A program made the position numbers and the translations under genes. From Diplocarpon mali (taxonomy: Eukaryota; Ascomycota; Leotiomycetes; Helotiales; Drepanopezizaceae): a DNA stretch of 64,000 bases. The notes under the pieces are model-generated. The model was given only the letters and a program-made list of their open reading frames with translations. It was not told the DNA's origin and made no database searches. How positions within the stretch are numbered: position 1 is the first letter of the stretch; every line of letters begins with the position of its first letter. Of this stretch, positions 1 to 11,879 are shown piece by piece. The stretch spans positions 1-64,000 of the forward strand of contig JAENRP010000168.1 of the NCBI GenBank assembly GCA_024741835.1, in the 5' to 3' direction.

Positions 1-1053
1 TATAATCCAAAACACGTCCCCCCTAGAAGCGCAGACACCGCCGCACCCGCGTCCTACCAACTCGCCACATCTCCCTGGCCCGGCCTGGACGAAGTAGGTC
101 CGCAGAGCCCCCCTCGCCCGCCTGGGAATATTCCAGAAAAGCCGCGCGCGCAAGGGTTTTAAATCCCCCAACCTCGTCACCGCCCCGGCCACCGCCCGCG
201 TCCATCGCAGCCCGGCAGGGTTCCGCCGGCAGAGGTGCCCCGTCTCCCGGCCGGCGCAAAGACTCCACGGCCTCTCCTCTTCTTCCCACCTCTCCTCGCG
301 GGAGCTGGAAACCTCGGCGGGCACATTTCTCGCTGCCTCTTGGTGTCGGCGCCCAGCAAGAACCGAAACGAGGAAACGTGCGGCGGCGACGGTGCTATTT
401 CGGGGGCTTCCCATGGTCTGGCGTGACCCGCCGGCCCTTCCCCCCCCCCCTGTTGGGGATTGGCGTTTGAGCCCCTTCGGACCATCACGCCATAGGCGCT
501 TTTCTGCTCTGTTTTTTCCCCCTCCCCCTGTTGGGCATGCTCTCTTCTCCTTCCGGAATCCCGTCTCCTTTTCAGTGACAAGCCCAGTTTCATTTCCGGT
601 TCGGCTTGCTGAGCGAGATTGCGCGGCCGATGCTGCGAATCCGCATTGGCAAGAAAAAGGGGCTGCTCGCAGGGCCAACGGCGACCCGGGGCGGCGGTCC
701 CAACGGTGCACTGGACCCCGACGGCGCTCGGATGGGCGCTCGACGGGGAGCTCACGGTTCGTCGAGGACCTCGAGGCCACGCGTGAACTTGGGACGAGCC
801 GGGACGTGTTTCAGGCAATGCTACGCCCCCTGCCACCGACGACGACGAGACGCGTGTCGTCGTCCGCTTTCGTCGGGCCATTTCCGATCTGAGGGGGGGG
901 ACGCCGCTCCTCGACGACCTGGGGGTACACGATACCCAACACCGAGCACCTGCAGGCCGTCTTGGACCGCGTACAGCGAGGGCTGAAACCAACTCCAGCC
1001 CCGGCGGCATCTCTCGCTCGGCACCGCAGGATCGAGCGACCTCCAGCAGACCG

Positions 1054-1127
1054 CGCAATGCGCGACGCCATCGCCGACAATCTCTCCTCCCGCAATGCGC
1101 GACGCCATCTCCGGCAATCTCTCCTCC
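1054..1127. repeat. Two tandem copies of a 37-bp unit
   Basis: Units 1,054-1,090 and 1,091-1,127 both begin CGCAATGCGCGACGCCATC and end in CTCTCCTCC. They differ at two positions. A third copy seems to begin after 1,127 (CCACGCAAT) but stops at once. Confidence 0.85.
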
Positions 1128-1485
1128 CCACGCAATATCGGCGTAAAGGAAGCTGAGCGCCCGTCGCGAGACGCCGACAGCCTGGGAACAACCAGGCCAA
1201 ACAGCCTCCGAGACCCTGCCAAGAAGCACACCTGCAGTCGGAGAAGGACTCGGAAGATTTCTACAATCCTTCAAGGCTCGGAGGATCCATGCTTGCTCCG
1301 CGAGGAAGGGAAGAAGAAGAAAAAAAAGAAAAAAAATCCACGCAGGATTCCATCTCGTGAAAAAGTTTAATTTCTGGGACTCTGCTGCACAAAGGGACTC
1401 CCTGCCGCCGCGTCGACCCACCTTTGACTGGGAGACCCGGGCTTCCAACGTGCAGCGGGAACCCCAAGCCAGACCAGCCGGACTC

Positions 1486-1554
1486 TCAGTCGGTCAGTCG
1501 TCAGTCGTCAGTCGTCAGTCGGTCGGTGAGGCCGGTCGGTCAGTGAGTCAGTCG
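1486..1554. repeat. TCAGTCG-type microsatellite
   Basis: The block is built of short reiterated words TCAGTCG, TCAGTCGG and GGTCGGT. The words vary by one base in length, so the array is imperfect and gives no long open frame. Confidence 0.8.
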
Positions 1555-2024
1555 TGCGCCGATTTCCGTCACTCACGAGTCACATCTTCCGATGGCGATT
1601 GACTTTCCGGGGCGGTGGGCCGTGCAGCACCGGTCCGCGCAGGCACCGGGCATCCGCGGGAGGCGGAAAACCCAGGGGCCCGGGTGGCGGGCGGACCACG
1701 AGCCAGCGTGATGACATGACGGATGCCGACGCGGGCGCGGGCACATATGACGCCACCGACCACGGGTCGCCGATCGCGGCGGCATATATCCTTTTTCGGT
1801 TCGGCGCGGCGGACGGGGAGGGGACCGCGGTCCGGAGCTGCGAGGACCCACGTCGACGGCCTCGCGGAGGAGCCGGAAGGTTCGGATGTTTGAGACGGGC
1901 TCGTCGGCTCGGCTCGGCCAGGCCCGCAGATGTCGTCGGCGGCCATGTCGTGCCGGAGGGAGCCCAGCACGGGGAGAATGGTCGACACAGCCCGATCGAC
2001 CGAGCCGGGCAAGTCCACACGTTG

Positions 2025-2084
2025 GATGTGTAATGAGATGTGTAATGAGATGTGTAATGAGATGTGTAATGAGATGTGTAATGA
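2025..2084. repeat. Perfect 12-bp minisatellite, five copies
   Basis: Five identical units of GATGTGTAATGA run head to tail with no substitution. A sixth unit begins and diverges into the next, degenerate array. Because 12 is a multiple of 3, the array is open in some frames, but no protein around it is recognisable. Confidence 0.95.
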
Positions 2085-2205
2085 GATGTTGATTCGATGT
2101 TTACTATATGTCTGATTATATGTCTGATATAATGTTGACTAGATGTCTGATCAGACGTCTTATTCCATGCCTGATTCCACGCCTGATTAGATGTCTGATT
2201 AGATA
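2085..2205. repeat. Degenerate 11-12 bp repeat array (ATGTCTGATT-like)
   Basis: About ten imperfect copies of a word near AGATGTCTGATT follow the perfect 12-mer array directly. Variants such as ATGCCTGATT and ACGCCTGATT differ mainly by C/T changes. The two arrays share the ATG-rich core and may have one origin. Confidence 0.75.
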
Positions 2206-4950
2206 CCCTCGACTACCTCGACTCCTTTTCCCTCCCTCCTACACACCTTTTGCAGTCCTCTCCACCTTGGACCTACCTACATCAGAGATCCCGCCCAGCC
2301 CCCCCTGGGAAAGGAGATTTGAGCGGGAGTCACAACTCGCATCTGGCATTCGACATTCCACGCATTGCACGGCAGGACAGCCCGCAGCCGAGCCAGAGCT
2401 CCTCGCGCTGCACGTGCATGCGAACTCGGCAGGATGGAGATGGATGTCACCAGACGACTCGAGACGACACGAGACGCGGAGCCGGGTGCGGACACCGGAT
2501 ACACCTGCCGTGTCGCCTCGACCCACGGCGTCCGTCCCAGGCGCGCACGGTCTCGGAGATACAATCATCCCCTTCCTCTCCTCCGAGCACGGGCGATGGA
2601 GAAAATCTCCTGTGCGGATCCGTCCGTCGCGGTCGGACGGGGAGGGGCAGGGATGCGCGCTTGCTCGTTGGGGACAACCGGTGCGGGACCGAGGCTGCAT
2701 ACGTGGCGACTGGGGCGGGGGGAACTGAGAAGGCAAGTGAGGCTAGTTCCGAGCAGCAGCATGGTGTTCACCTCGCCCGGGCTTCGGATGCGTGTCCGAG
2801 GTGAAGGCTCCTCTCCGGCGATGTTGACATGGCCTGCGGTGGGGTCGCCAGGATCCCTCCTCTTCGATGGATCCCTCCCAAGCTTTTGATCGACGGCACT
2901 CCTGGGCAGAGATGCTTCATCGCAGGCCAGACCGCCACCGCATGAGCTTGCTGTCCGCGGCCACGGGCCCGCCGACGGAGGGTTTGCAAGCCAAGTATCC
3001 TTGCAGGTGACGTCGGTGTGGCCTGCGATCAAGCACCGCGGCGCAGGACAGCGAGAGGGAGAGAAGCTTTCCTCCTGTTGCGCCGCAGGCAGGGAAACTC
3101 AGTCTATCAATGATCGCCGATCGGGCGAAACTCCGGCGCCGCGGCTACTACGGAGCACCGAGCACGTCGCGCGGGGGGAGGGGAACACACGAGGAGGGGA
3201 AAACCTGGCAGGAATCGAAGAGGGAGAGGGAATCCAGGCAAGGGATAAAGCCCGGGAAAAAATGGAATGGACGGAGAAGGAAGAGAGAGAGAGAGAGAGC
3301 AAGAGTTGAGAGGATCCGGGCAACCAGAGAGATGCCAGATCCTGATAGAGACCGATCAGCCCGCACAAGGACGCCCTCGGCGACGGGCAAAAGAAAGGGA
3401 GAGACACCTCTCTCGGCCCTCCTCCTCGGCCCGACGTGCCGGGAGGAGAGAAGCTCTCCGCTCGAACACTCCAGCGGCTCCGCTCTCGGTGCCGAAGAGT
3501 TGTCCCGGCACGTCGGCTGGCGTCTTTCGCCTGCCGCTCCTCGTCTCGCCCGCCAACCCAGCCGCGTGCCAGCCCGCGTAATCACGTGACCGCGGGCGCT
3601 CGCGCCACGCCGAGCCCCAAGCCGCGCCTCGTCAGCCCATCGACCGGATTGCGGTGGCAGGCCTACGCGGTCTCGCGGTCGGTGGCCGGGTTGGCAGCGC
3701 ACGGGCCCGTGTTTGTTTGCGACCACGTCCAACGTCGTACGAGGCTCCACCTCCCCAAGATATATATAAACGTCGCTCTCCTCGACGGCGCCATCATCAC
3801 CTCCGGCGTGCTCTCCGTCGCGAGCCCCTGGGTCGGGGAAGCCGGGGGNGGGGTTGCCCCTGGTCGACGCTCGTAGGGGGCGAGTTCGAGTCCTCGCATC
3901 TCCCGCCCGTCTCAGGCCCGCTGCCCTCTCCTGTCCCCCCCCCTGCCGCGGATGGCACGTTATGACGAGGGGGCGCGTCGCACCGCTCCTCTCCTCCGGC
4001 CGCGAGCGACATGGCATGAGGAGGGTCTCGTGTGGTGTGGTGCCTGCGCGTCCCCGGATCAATTCGAAGCAGCCGTCTCACGTCAGCTCCGTCGGCGACG
4101 CGGCAAATCAACCTCCGACTCCAGCTTTCGGGGTTTCAGAGTGGCTGGTCAGCTGACAAGACGTGGCTGTGGAGAGGGGGCTCGGCGGGGGTGTGGCAGA
4201 GCCTGTCCGCAGGGGTAGAGGGTGGGGAATCAAGACGTGGGCGGGATACTGTGGTACTTGGTAGAGGTAAATATTCCACAGAGGTAGTCGGCGCGTGATT
4301 CTAGAGGTCTTATTAGCCGGGGTGGTAGACAAGGGGTGTTACTACAGTAATGATATAATTACATGAATTCACCGCTTTTCAGACTGAAAACCAACGCTTT
4401 AATCATAGAATCCACATTCAGTGCACCTACGCTAAAGACTCTAAAGCGACATACCTCTCAGGACGAACGATTACGCTATCATACGCTTTATTTAATAGAA
4501 ACCTAATTAAGGAAATGCCAAAGAGCTGTAAAGCAGCGATTAAAGCTCAAGGAGCGCATACAAAATACCAAGGTAGGAAACAAAAGTCGCACTGCCAAGT
4601 ATCGAGAGTGCACGGCCTAGAATGGTGGAATATTTACCCCTGGTACGAAGTATCTCGAGAGGCGTCTGCATGCCGATGTTTCCTGGACTATCCGCTTTCC
4701 ATAAGCAGTAGATCTCATCTTCGGACCGGCCTCAGCGACGCTGTACCTTCCACCCTCGAGCGAGGGAGTGGGTCTCTCCCGATTCGAGCATACGTAGGTT
4801 TTCACGCGTGAGGCTTCTCTCTCGAGGGAGGGGCTGTCTCCCCTCTGCTCGACAATTGACTCGGTGATCCTGGTCCTTCTACGATATGCCGCTGCAGCGG
4901 TGTCACGATGCGGACTAGGAGACCCGCGCCGGTGCATGGGAGCGGATGCA

Positions 4951-5025
4951 TATACCAGGACCGTATCGATTTGGATGTACCAGGACCGTGTCGATTTGGA
5001 TGTACAAGTACCGTGTCGATTTGGG
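4951..5025. repeat. Three tandem copies of a 25-bp unit
   Basis: Units at 4,951-4,975, 4,976-5,000 and 5,001-5,025 share the core ACCGTGTCGATTTGG. They differ from each other at a few positions, so the array is old or not under constraint. Confidence 0.9.
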
Positions 5026-5964
5026 CTTAGCTGAGGAAACGCTCACGATCTTTTCTCCGAACGTTTTTCGCTGACATCATCCCAAACCTACACATCACTA
5101 CTCCACCGACAAGGGCAGTAGCCACTCCGAGTAACATGACATATTTTAGTCTTCAAGACAGCGTTTCGGCCGTGAAATCTCCAGAGCCAGCTCGCGAATC
5201 TTCAGGCTAGACTTGAGATGCGAGCCATGGTCGCTCAATCTTCACCGTGAAGATCTCGACTGCACCAGCTAATCAATTCGAATCGTCCCTTTCGTCTTGA
5301 TACCAAGGTGAGACTGCCCCGGGCCGGAGAGATCGTGGGTGTTCCGGGTGGTTGATTCCCCCTGGCAGCAGAGTGGTCTGAAGATCAGCGGGCTCTCCCC
5401 CCCCCCCGTGCCTGCGAAACCAACGTATCGAGCGGACGAAGTAGTGTGGGATTTGGATGGAGCGTACATGTGGATGTGGTTACATGGGGGGGAATGTGGA
5501 GGGTACGAGATACGAGGTCCGAATTGGATCCGGCATGCCCAACCTTCTCTTCCCTGTTGCCCGTCACGCAGCTCCTCCGCCCCACACGCCATGTCCGTTG
5601 ACGTCATTCGGAAAGGCTTCGAGATCGCTCGGGGAGAGGTAGTCTCGGGAGTCAGGCAAACGAGAACGTGGGCGCTGCCTGGGAGTCTGCGGCGGTGGGG
5701 GGGGGTTTCGGACGAGGGGTCGGAGCGGGAGGGCAAAAAAAAAATAAAAAACAGCCCGGAGACCCAGCCAGGGAGACATGGTCGCCGAGGGTCGGATAAC
5801 GACGAGGATGAGAGTCACCATGATGATATGAATAGTAAGCTTAAGCTTCTGCGGGCGGTGACATACTGCAAGGAAGAAGCCCCCCTTTCCCCCCTCCCCG
5901 GACGCGGATGCGGGTGCGCATGCGGGATTCTCGCCACGTCGAAGTGCACGTCGCCGCAGAGAAA

Positions 5965-6000
5965 GCTCCCGCTCCCGCTCCCGCTCCCGCTCCCGCTCCG
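5965..6000. repeat. GCTCCC hexanucleotide array
   Basis: Five perfect GCTCCC units and a sixth ending in G. On the plus strand it would give alternating Pro-Leu or Ala-Pro, but the surrounding frame is not a recognisable protein. Confidence 0.9.
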
Positions 6001-8587
6001 CCCGACGGCAGCCGGTTGGCGCGCGACCGCGCCCGGAGACGTCGCAGGCCTCGTGACACGGAAATGCGCCGACGGTCTGGTGACCTCGCTCGACCGACCC
6101 GGGCTGCGGCGCGGGAGCTGCAGTGGTCGATCGGCATCGGCCTTCCTTTCGTCTGCGGTCGGCTGGGAACATCTCCGATCCCATCACTTGGCGGAACTCA
6201 GTCCCGTGAGAGAGCGGGAGCCCGTGTCGGTCTCTGCACTCCCGTACGGGATGCCTGTCGGTTGCAAGGGGGGGGGGGACGGGGGCTGTCTAACTTCGAT
6301 AGGTAGGAACGCAGTCAACAACTTGGTACGGGGATCTGTATGGAGAGTAGAACGGGATGTGAACCGCATTTCATATGCGGTAAGTCTGTACCGATCTTGC
6401 CGACTCATAGAGAGAGCGTGTCGATGGACGTAGCGCACAGCTCGAGCAACCAGCTCCGGGATGTTGGAAGGAATCTAAATCCCAACCATAAACGATGACC
6501 GGCTTGACGCCCTACCACGACCCAAGACCTGATCGAGCTCAGCGTGCCACCACGGAGTTCTGAGCCGTGCCCGTCGACAGAGACCACTACCCAGCCGCCG
6601 TGTCGAAGGACATGCGGCCCCCGCCTCCCGGAAAAGGAGGTTCCTGTAGGGATCGAGTGAAGATCGATCACGTGGAGGGTCACATGCAAAGCCTTGGCAC
6701 CGGCAGCATTACTCTACTTCAGATCTCTCTCCCTCCTCTGAGAATGCAAAACAACGAATATACGACCACGAATCGATTCTTTCCCCCTGTGCGCAGCCCT
6801 CGGGATACCAACAGTTACATCCTACAAAAACCCGAGCAGGAGCGGCGCGAGGATGCGCAGGCCTTCTGGCATGGCGAACCCACAACACCCACCGGGTCCA
6901 AACCCTGGCGACGCTCTAGAGCTCGTGTCGCCCTCACAGACCACTTGGTCCGCCTGCGTTTCGAAGCGAGCACGGCCCCACCCACCTACCACGCAGGAGA
7001 GTGCGGGAGAACTCCGGTCGAGGGGCGTTTTGTCTGCGCGAGCTAAGGTTTGCCAGGGGACCGCGATCCTGTCACATCGTGTCTACGATGCCTGCGATGA
7101 AGTGCGACGTAGCATCGGTTTGGCCGGCAGTGAAGTCGATCCTGGCGTTGAAGGCTAATCAGGCGGGGACATGCAAGCGCTGGGGAGCGAAGCCTTACAG
7201 CCTGTGAAAGCATATATTCAATATTCCACTTGGGGGGGGGAGCTGTATTCGTACCTCGTCGCATGTGGACTGCATGATACACAGTACAGACCGTATGAAA
7301 GGAAACTTACTTAACCTTGAAATCCCACTCTAAACCCAACCCCCACCCCTCTACAGTCGACGCTAGTACTGTGTTTCTTACGTATGCGACGACGTCGCAA
7401 GCCAAACAAAAATCACATGAAAATATCCCATTCAACCTGGCCCAAAGTCTGCCCACCACCCTGGACAAGCGACTGCTGCAGTTTCTATATGGCCTGCGAC
7501 GAAGTACAATGCCCCGACCTGATCGCGCTCCATGGTATACCTCGCCAAGGCGGTGAGCGCTCGAGAACTGGACATGCATCGCCGATTCAGACGCCCAGGC
7601 GTCCTCCGTGTCGAGAAGAGTCCCGAGGCTGACGTGAGGCTGACCAGATCAGCGCCCAGAGCGTGCTGGCGCGCACGTGCGACGGACCGGCCGGTAGGGA
7701 GGCATGTGCAGAACACGTGCGGATTGTGGATTCAACAGTCTAGCGATTTAGGAGCGCGCCGATATCTGGGTTAATGATATGCTATTCGGAGAAACCTGAG
7801 CGATTGTTTACGACTGGATTGCCAGCATGGAATCTCGTCGTGTTCCTGCGGCGGGTAGCGTATAGCACATGTACCTTGAAAATGCATCTGATTTCAACAT
7901 GTTCTCCTTGCCAAACGCTCCATTCCGTGACCAGAGCAGCGCTTTGAAGCTACACGACCTCCAGATATGCCACTGGAGGGATTTGCCGGAAAGAATGCCG
8001 TGTTTTGAGAGGAACGCGCTCTGCTCAGACCGAGTGTCGCGAACCAGTGAGCCGCCTCATGCCATCAATACTACTGCTTTTCTAATCCCTACAGGGCCGC
8101 CAACAGGCAAGACTGCCAATGCTTGCATCTAGGATATCCCTCTAGATGTCCGGAGAAGGAATGCAAGGAAGAAGGCTCGACTTATAGCACGTTTCCTGGT
8201 CCTGGCTTGGGACTTGGCTTCATGCTGGAAATCAGTTTCCTGTTGCTCGCACGAGCCAAAATCGTAGCAAGATGTTGGAGTCGCCCAACAAAACACTGAT
8301 TTCCCCATCATTATCGGCCTTTCGGAAGAATATCGTTGGCTTGCGGCAGACAAACGCGCAGAATTCCCAACCTCAAGCGAGACCATCGCGTCGTTACTCC
8401 GAGATGACATGCAGGCTTTGGTGTGCGCGGCAACGCCACGTGAGCTGGTAATCGTCTGGTGAGGAGGTCTGTGGTAAATGCTGAAGGAACTGGCACCTCG
8501 GATCGCATCATTCGACTTTCACTCCGCCGATGCCGATGATCAAGTATCAGCCCAGCCGTGGCCTCTGCTATCTGAATTCGAAACGAC

Positions 8588-9426
8588 TCAGGAGTCCTCG
8601 GGCGGCATCTGTGTGGACGAAATCCAGTTTTCCATTGTCGCCTGACCCCCACCCAAGTCTATTGGCGCCTTGCCTTTCTTGTCCCTCCGTTTGACTACCA
8701 AACAGAGTACGCGGCCGTATATCGAGAATCCGTCGTAGGTAGTGTCCATTGTCATCTTCTTCTTGTCATCGGTTTCTTCGGGCTTATCGTCCTTCCTGCG
8801 TTTGCATGGTGGCTCGACGACTAATCTGGACGGCTGCGATTCGCCTGTCGTGGCTCTTGGCCGTTTTGATCTGCGAGGTTCCTGGTTGACGAAAAGATCC
8901 CCATCAGAGTCGATATCTTCCGCCTCGGGTATGTCCTGTAGATGCAGCCCTTCCTCCTCGCTCCCCTCTCTCGCCATCACGGGTTCGTCTTCGACCTCAA
9001 TTGGCGCGTCGCCTGTGACTCCCGTGAGCTTGGATGAGTTCGATTGTATGTCCTTCATCCTAGGCTCCTTCAATGTCTTCTGCTTTGACAGTAAAGAATG
9101 CCGCGTGCCCGTCTCCGTCAAGAAGACAGAAACCTCGAATTCCTCTGCGACAATCAGCATTGCTCCTCTGCAAATGTACGCTCCATGATACCCTTGACAA
9201 CAACATCTTTCACTCCCTTCTTCTTGCCGCTCTTCCCTTTGCTGCGCTCACTCTCTTCGCGGAGCTTGGGTAGGACAAGAGGTCGAACGCTTTCGATGAT
9301 GCGAGGCAGAACTGGGTTTCGCGGGCTGAGGAGCCAGGTCTCTGCTAGAGAAGGATTGTCGAGGTAGATGCGGCATTCAAGCACGGAGAACTTGGTGATG
9401 CGCAAGTATCTGCGGATTGGTGCCAT
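8588..9426 (-). CDS. Conserved fungal protein of unknown function, one intron
   Basis: The model is complement(join(8588..9144, 9192..9426)), 263 residues. The start gives MAPIRRYLRITKFSVLECRI, which fits the conserved N-terminus I associate with ascomycete proteins of unknown function. The unspliced frame stops at 9,154. A 47-nt intron (9,191-9,145) with GTATCA donor, GCTGAT branch-like site and CGCAG acceptor joins KDVVVK to EEFEVSVFLTETGTRHSLLS without loss of frame. The middle is acidic (EVEDEPV, SEEEG, EDIDSDGDLF) and is followed by basic patches (RRSKRPR, CKRRKDDK) that could be nuclear localisation signals. The C-terminus ends in TMENWISSTQMPPEDS. A nuclear role is inference. The gene is divergent from the NADH dehydrogenase gene, 543 bp away, and shows no RIP-type damage. 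Confidence 0.82.
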
Positions 9427-9969
9427 GCTCGATCCGGGTTTGGTGCTGGTTTCTGGTGAGAGGAAGGCGGCGGTTCAATGGAAATTCAGCCTCGCCACTG
9501 AGATTGTGCCCTGGGACAGATGCCTTTCAAAGTTGCCAGAATCTTGCTGGGATAGTAGATGCGCCCAAACGGAAAACTAGACGCTCACAGACATGCCCTA
9601 CTATGTATGTCGAATTGGTTTCATGGTGTCAATAAAGAGTTACTGCCGAGGTGTCGCCGGGCGGGTTCCCGCTCCTCCCGCCGTGCCCCATGCTTGGCAT
9701 CTATCACTACTGTCATCGGCATCCATTGGTGACATTTCCCCATGACAGGATATTCAGGATAGCTTCACATGCCTCGAATGCCATTACACCTCGGGTAGGT
9801 TGTCAGCTTGTCTAATCACCAGAGCCAGGTCCAGCCTTTTCCCCGGGGAGCGGTTCGGGAGGAATCGGATCTTATATCTCTGCAGACTTCCACTGAAAGT
9901 TGGGTTTTCTTTCCATAGTAAAAAAGTTCGTTTCCTTCCTACTTGATTCCGGGAAGCTCTAGATAAGTC
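9427..9969. promoter_or_regulatory. Divergent intergenic region between the two host genes
   Basis: This 543-bp stretch separates two genes transcribed away from each other, so both core promoters should lie here. An ATTGG (CCAAT on the minus strand) sits at 9,725-9,729. CCAAT boxes bound by the HAP complex are common in promoters of fungal respiratory genes, but one pentamer is weak evidence. I see no further open frame or RNA gene. Confidence 0.4.
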
Positions 9970-11879
9970 ATGAACTCAACCATCTATAGGTCTGCAGGGA
10001 TATCCCGTGCCTTTCGAGCGAGCCCGGAGTCGATAGGGCTCATCAAAAGATACGTCTCAACAAAACAACTTGATGCTTCAAAAGGAGGCAGGTTTCTTTG
10101 CTTTTTCTCACCCACGACACGTCCTGACAGCTCATAGATCGAGAGCGACTAGTCATCCTGGGATCGGGGTAGGTCTTTTGCTCCAACATCAGTAGCTACT
10201 TCTCAAACCAAGCAGCTGGTCCGGCTTCGTCCTATCACGAGAACTAGACAAGAAGAAATTCCAAACTGTCGTCGTATCACCCAGATCCTACTTCGTCTTC
10301 ACGCCTCTGCTAGCATCCACAGCTGTTGGTACTCTAGAGTTTAGAAATACTCTCGAGTCTGTCCGGGAACGTGGCAAGGGTGTCGAGTTCTTTCAAGGCT
10401 GGGCAGATGATGTCGATTTCAGCCGGAAGAAAATCGCTGTTGAAGAGTTGAGTGTTAGGAGGCCGTTGCATGTTTCTGGTAAGGCTTTTGAGGCGTCAAG
10501 TATCACCGAGGCGGACCAGTCGTTCCGAGGGAAGCGAAAGGGCAAGATCTTCGAGTTGAATTACGATAAGCTAGTCATTGCCGTGGGATGTTACAGTCAG
10601 ACTTTCAACACTGCCGGTGTGAGGGAGAATGCCTTCTTCCTGAAAGATGTTGGTGATGCAAGGAAGATTCGGAAGCGGATTCTCGAATGTGAGTGACTCC
10701 AGGACGCCAGAAAAACTACCTACCTACTGACACTTCTTAGGCTTCGAAACAGCATCCTGCCCGACAACATCCGAGAAGCTCCGCGATCAACTCCTAAATT
10801 TTGCCGTCGTAGGGGGGGGCCGTAAGCTTGATTGCCTGTGATGATCCTGATCCATATGCTGATATCCTACAGCAACCGGGGTAGAGTTCGCAGCCGAGCT
10901 TTTTGATCTCTGTCATGAGGATCTCCAAAGACTCTACCCACAACTAATCCCCCGTATAAAAATATGCATCTACGATGTTGCCACCAAGATCCTCCCCATG
11001 TTCGACGCTACCCTCGCCAAATATGCCATCGATCTGTTCCGACGCGATGGCATCCAGATCAAAACCGAACACCACATAGAATCTCTACATCCCGGCCTGC
11101 CCGGCTCCGTAGACCCTAATGAAGATAGCGGGTGCTTCACTTTAAAGACGAAGGAAGACGGGGAAGTCGGCGTGGGCATGTGTGTTTGGTCTACAGGGCT
11201 CATGATGAATCCATTCGTGCAATCCGCACTGGGCGATGCGCACACCTACCCCACGACATCTGCAATCCTCCTGTCAGCCAATGTTGCATCTCCATCCTCT
11301 ACGAAGTGGTCTCTGAAACGCCACCCTCGTACCAGCGGTCTCCTTGTCGACGACCGTTTTCGCGTCAAGCTCATCCCTAGGATTGGATCACCCGCCTCAG
11401 AACACCTTTCCGAAGCAACGATGCAAGATGTCTTTGCTATCGGCGATGTCTCGGTTATGGAAAAGGCCCAGTTGCCCGCTACAGCACAAGTTGCTAACCA
11501 GGAGGCCAAATGGCTAGGGAAGCGATTGAACAAGGGAGATGTGGCGGATAAGGAGGGCTTCAACTTCAAAAACTTGGGCGTCATGACGTATCTGGGAAAC
11601 TGGAAAGCAGTCATGCAGGCTGATGATGGGAAGGGCATCAAGGGGTTCGCTTCTGCACTTCGAGGCAAAAGTTGGGAGAAGTCTGCTGATTTTTTTTCCA
11701 GGAGAATGGCATGGGTGATATGGAGAGGTGCGTACTTGACGCAAACTGTGAGTTGGAGGAACAAGTTGTTGATTCCTATATACTGGTACCGTCTTCATCT
11801 TTCGCTGAGGAGTTATCGAGCACTGACAGGTTGTAGGATGATCAACTGGATTTTTGGCAGGGACATCTCGAGGTTCTAG
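9970..11879 (+). CDS. Mitochondrial type II (alternative) NADH:ubiquinone oxidoreductase
   Basis: This rotenone-insensitive, non-proton-pumping enzyme passes electrons from NADH through FAD to ubiquinone at the inner mitochondrial membrane. Exon 1 begins MNSTIYRSAGISRAFRA, a basic amphipathic presequence. Two Rossmann motifs are present: LVILGSGWSGFVLSREL (FAD) and VVGGGPTGVEFAAEL (NADH). Also seen are VVVSPRSYFVFTPLL, DVFAIGDVSVMEKAQLPA and the C-terminal NWIFGRDISRF. Likely exons are 9970-10087 or 10091, 10138-10168, 10216-10688, 10741-10821, 10873-11644, 11702-11785 and 11837-11879, about 533 residues, near the family's usual length. The last two introns (57 and 51 nt) are in frame and stop-free, so an unspliced reading adds spurious residues. 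No EF-hand is visible. Whether it faces the matrix or the intermembrane space cannot be read here. The first intron is uncertain (see findings). Confidence 0.9.

Larger units (their letters stand above)
1..8587. other. GC-rich, gene-poor region with no supportable gene
   Basis: The sequence is strongly GC-rich to about 4.3 kb, mixed at 4.3-5.2 kb, then GC-rich again to about 7.7 kb. It has many pyrimidine and purine tracts and several short tandem repeats, listed separately. Open frames exist on both strands, the longest about 423 codons at 177-1,448 minus and 364 codons at 5,339-6,433 plus. They are low-complexity, rich in Arg/Pro/Gly/Ser and lack any domain I recognise, as expected from stop-poor GC-rich DNA. 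A TATA-like stretch lies at about 3,759-3,770 with no convincing gene after it. One ambiguous base (N) is at 3,849. The 3' flank of the minus-strand gene ending at 8,588 occupies the right edge. Confidence 0.5.

Noticed and set aside
177..1448. 423-codon open frame on the minus strand
   Set aside because: Low complexity, rich in Arg/Gly/Ser, built partly from the 37-bp repeats, no recognisable domain. Stop-poor GC-rich DNA gives such frames on several strands at once.
3755..3775. TATA-like promoter element
   Set aside because: The motif is good but no supportable gene or transcript start follows, so it may be chance.
3835..3910. tRNA-like box GAGTTCGAGTCC
   Set aside because: The T-stem does not pair properly, and no matching acceptor stem or A box lies upstream. 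The N at 3,849 does not rescue it.
4370..4620. Possible transposase remnant in AT-richer DNA
   Set aside because: A plus-strand reading looks vaguely transposase-like, but no catalytic motif or terminal repeat could be found.
5339..6433. 364-codon open frame on the plus strand
   Set aside because: It runs through the GCTCCC array and poly-purine tracts, shows no domain and overlaps open frames on the other strand.
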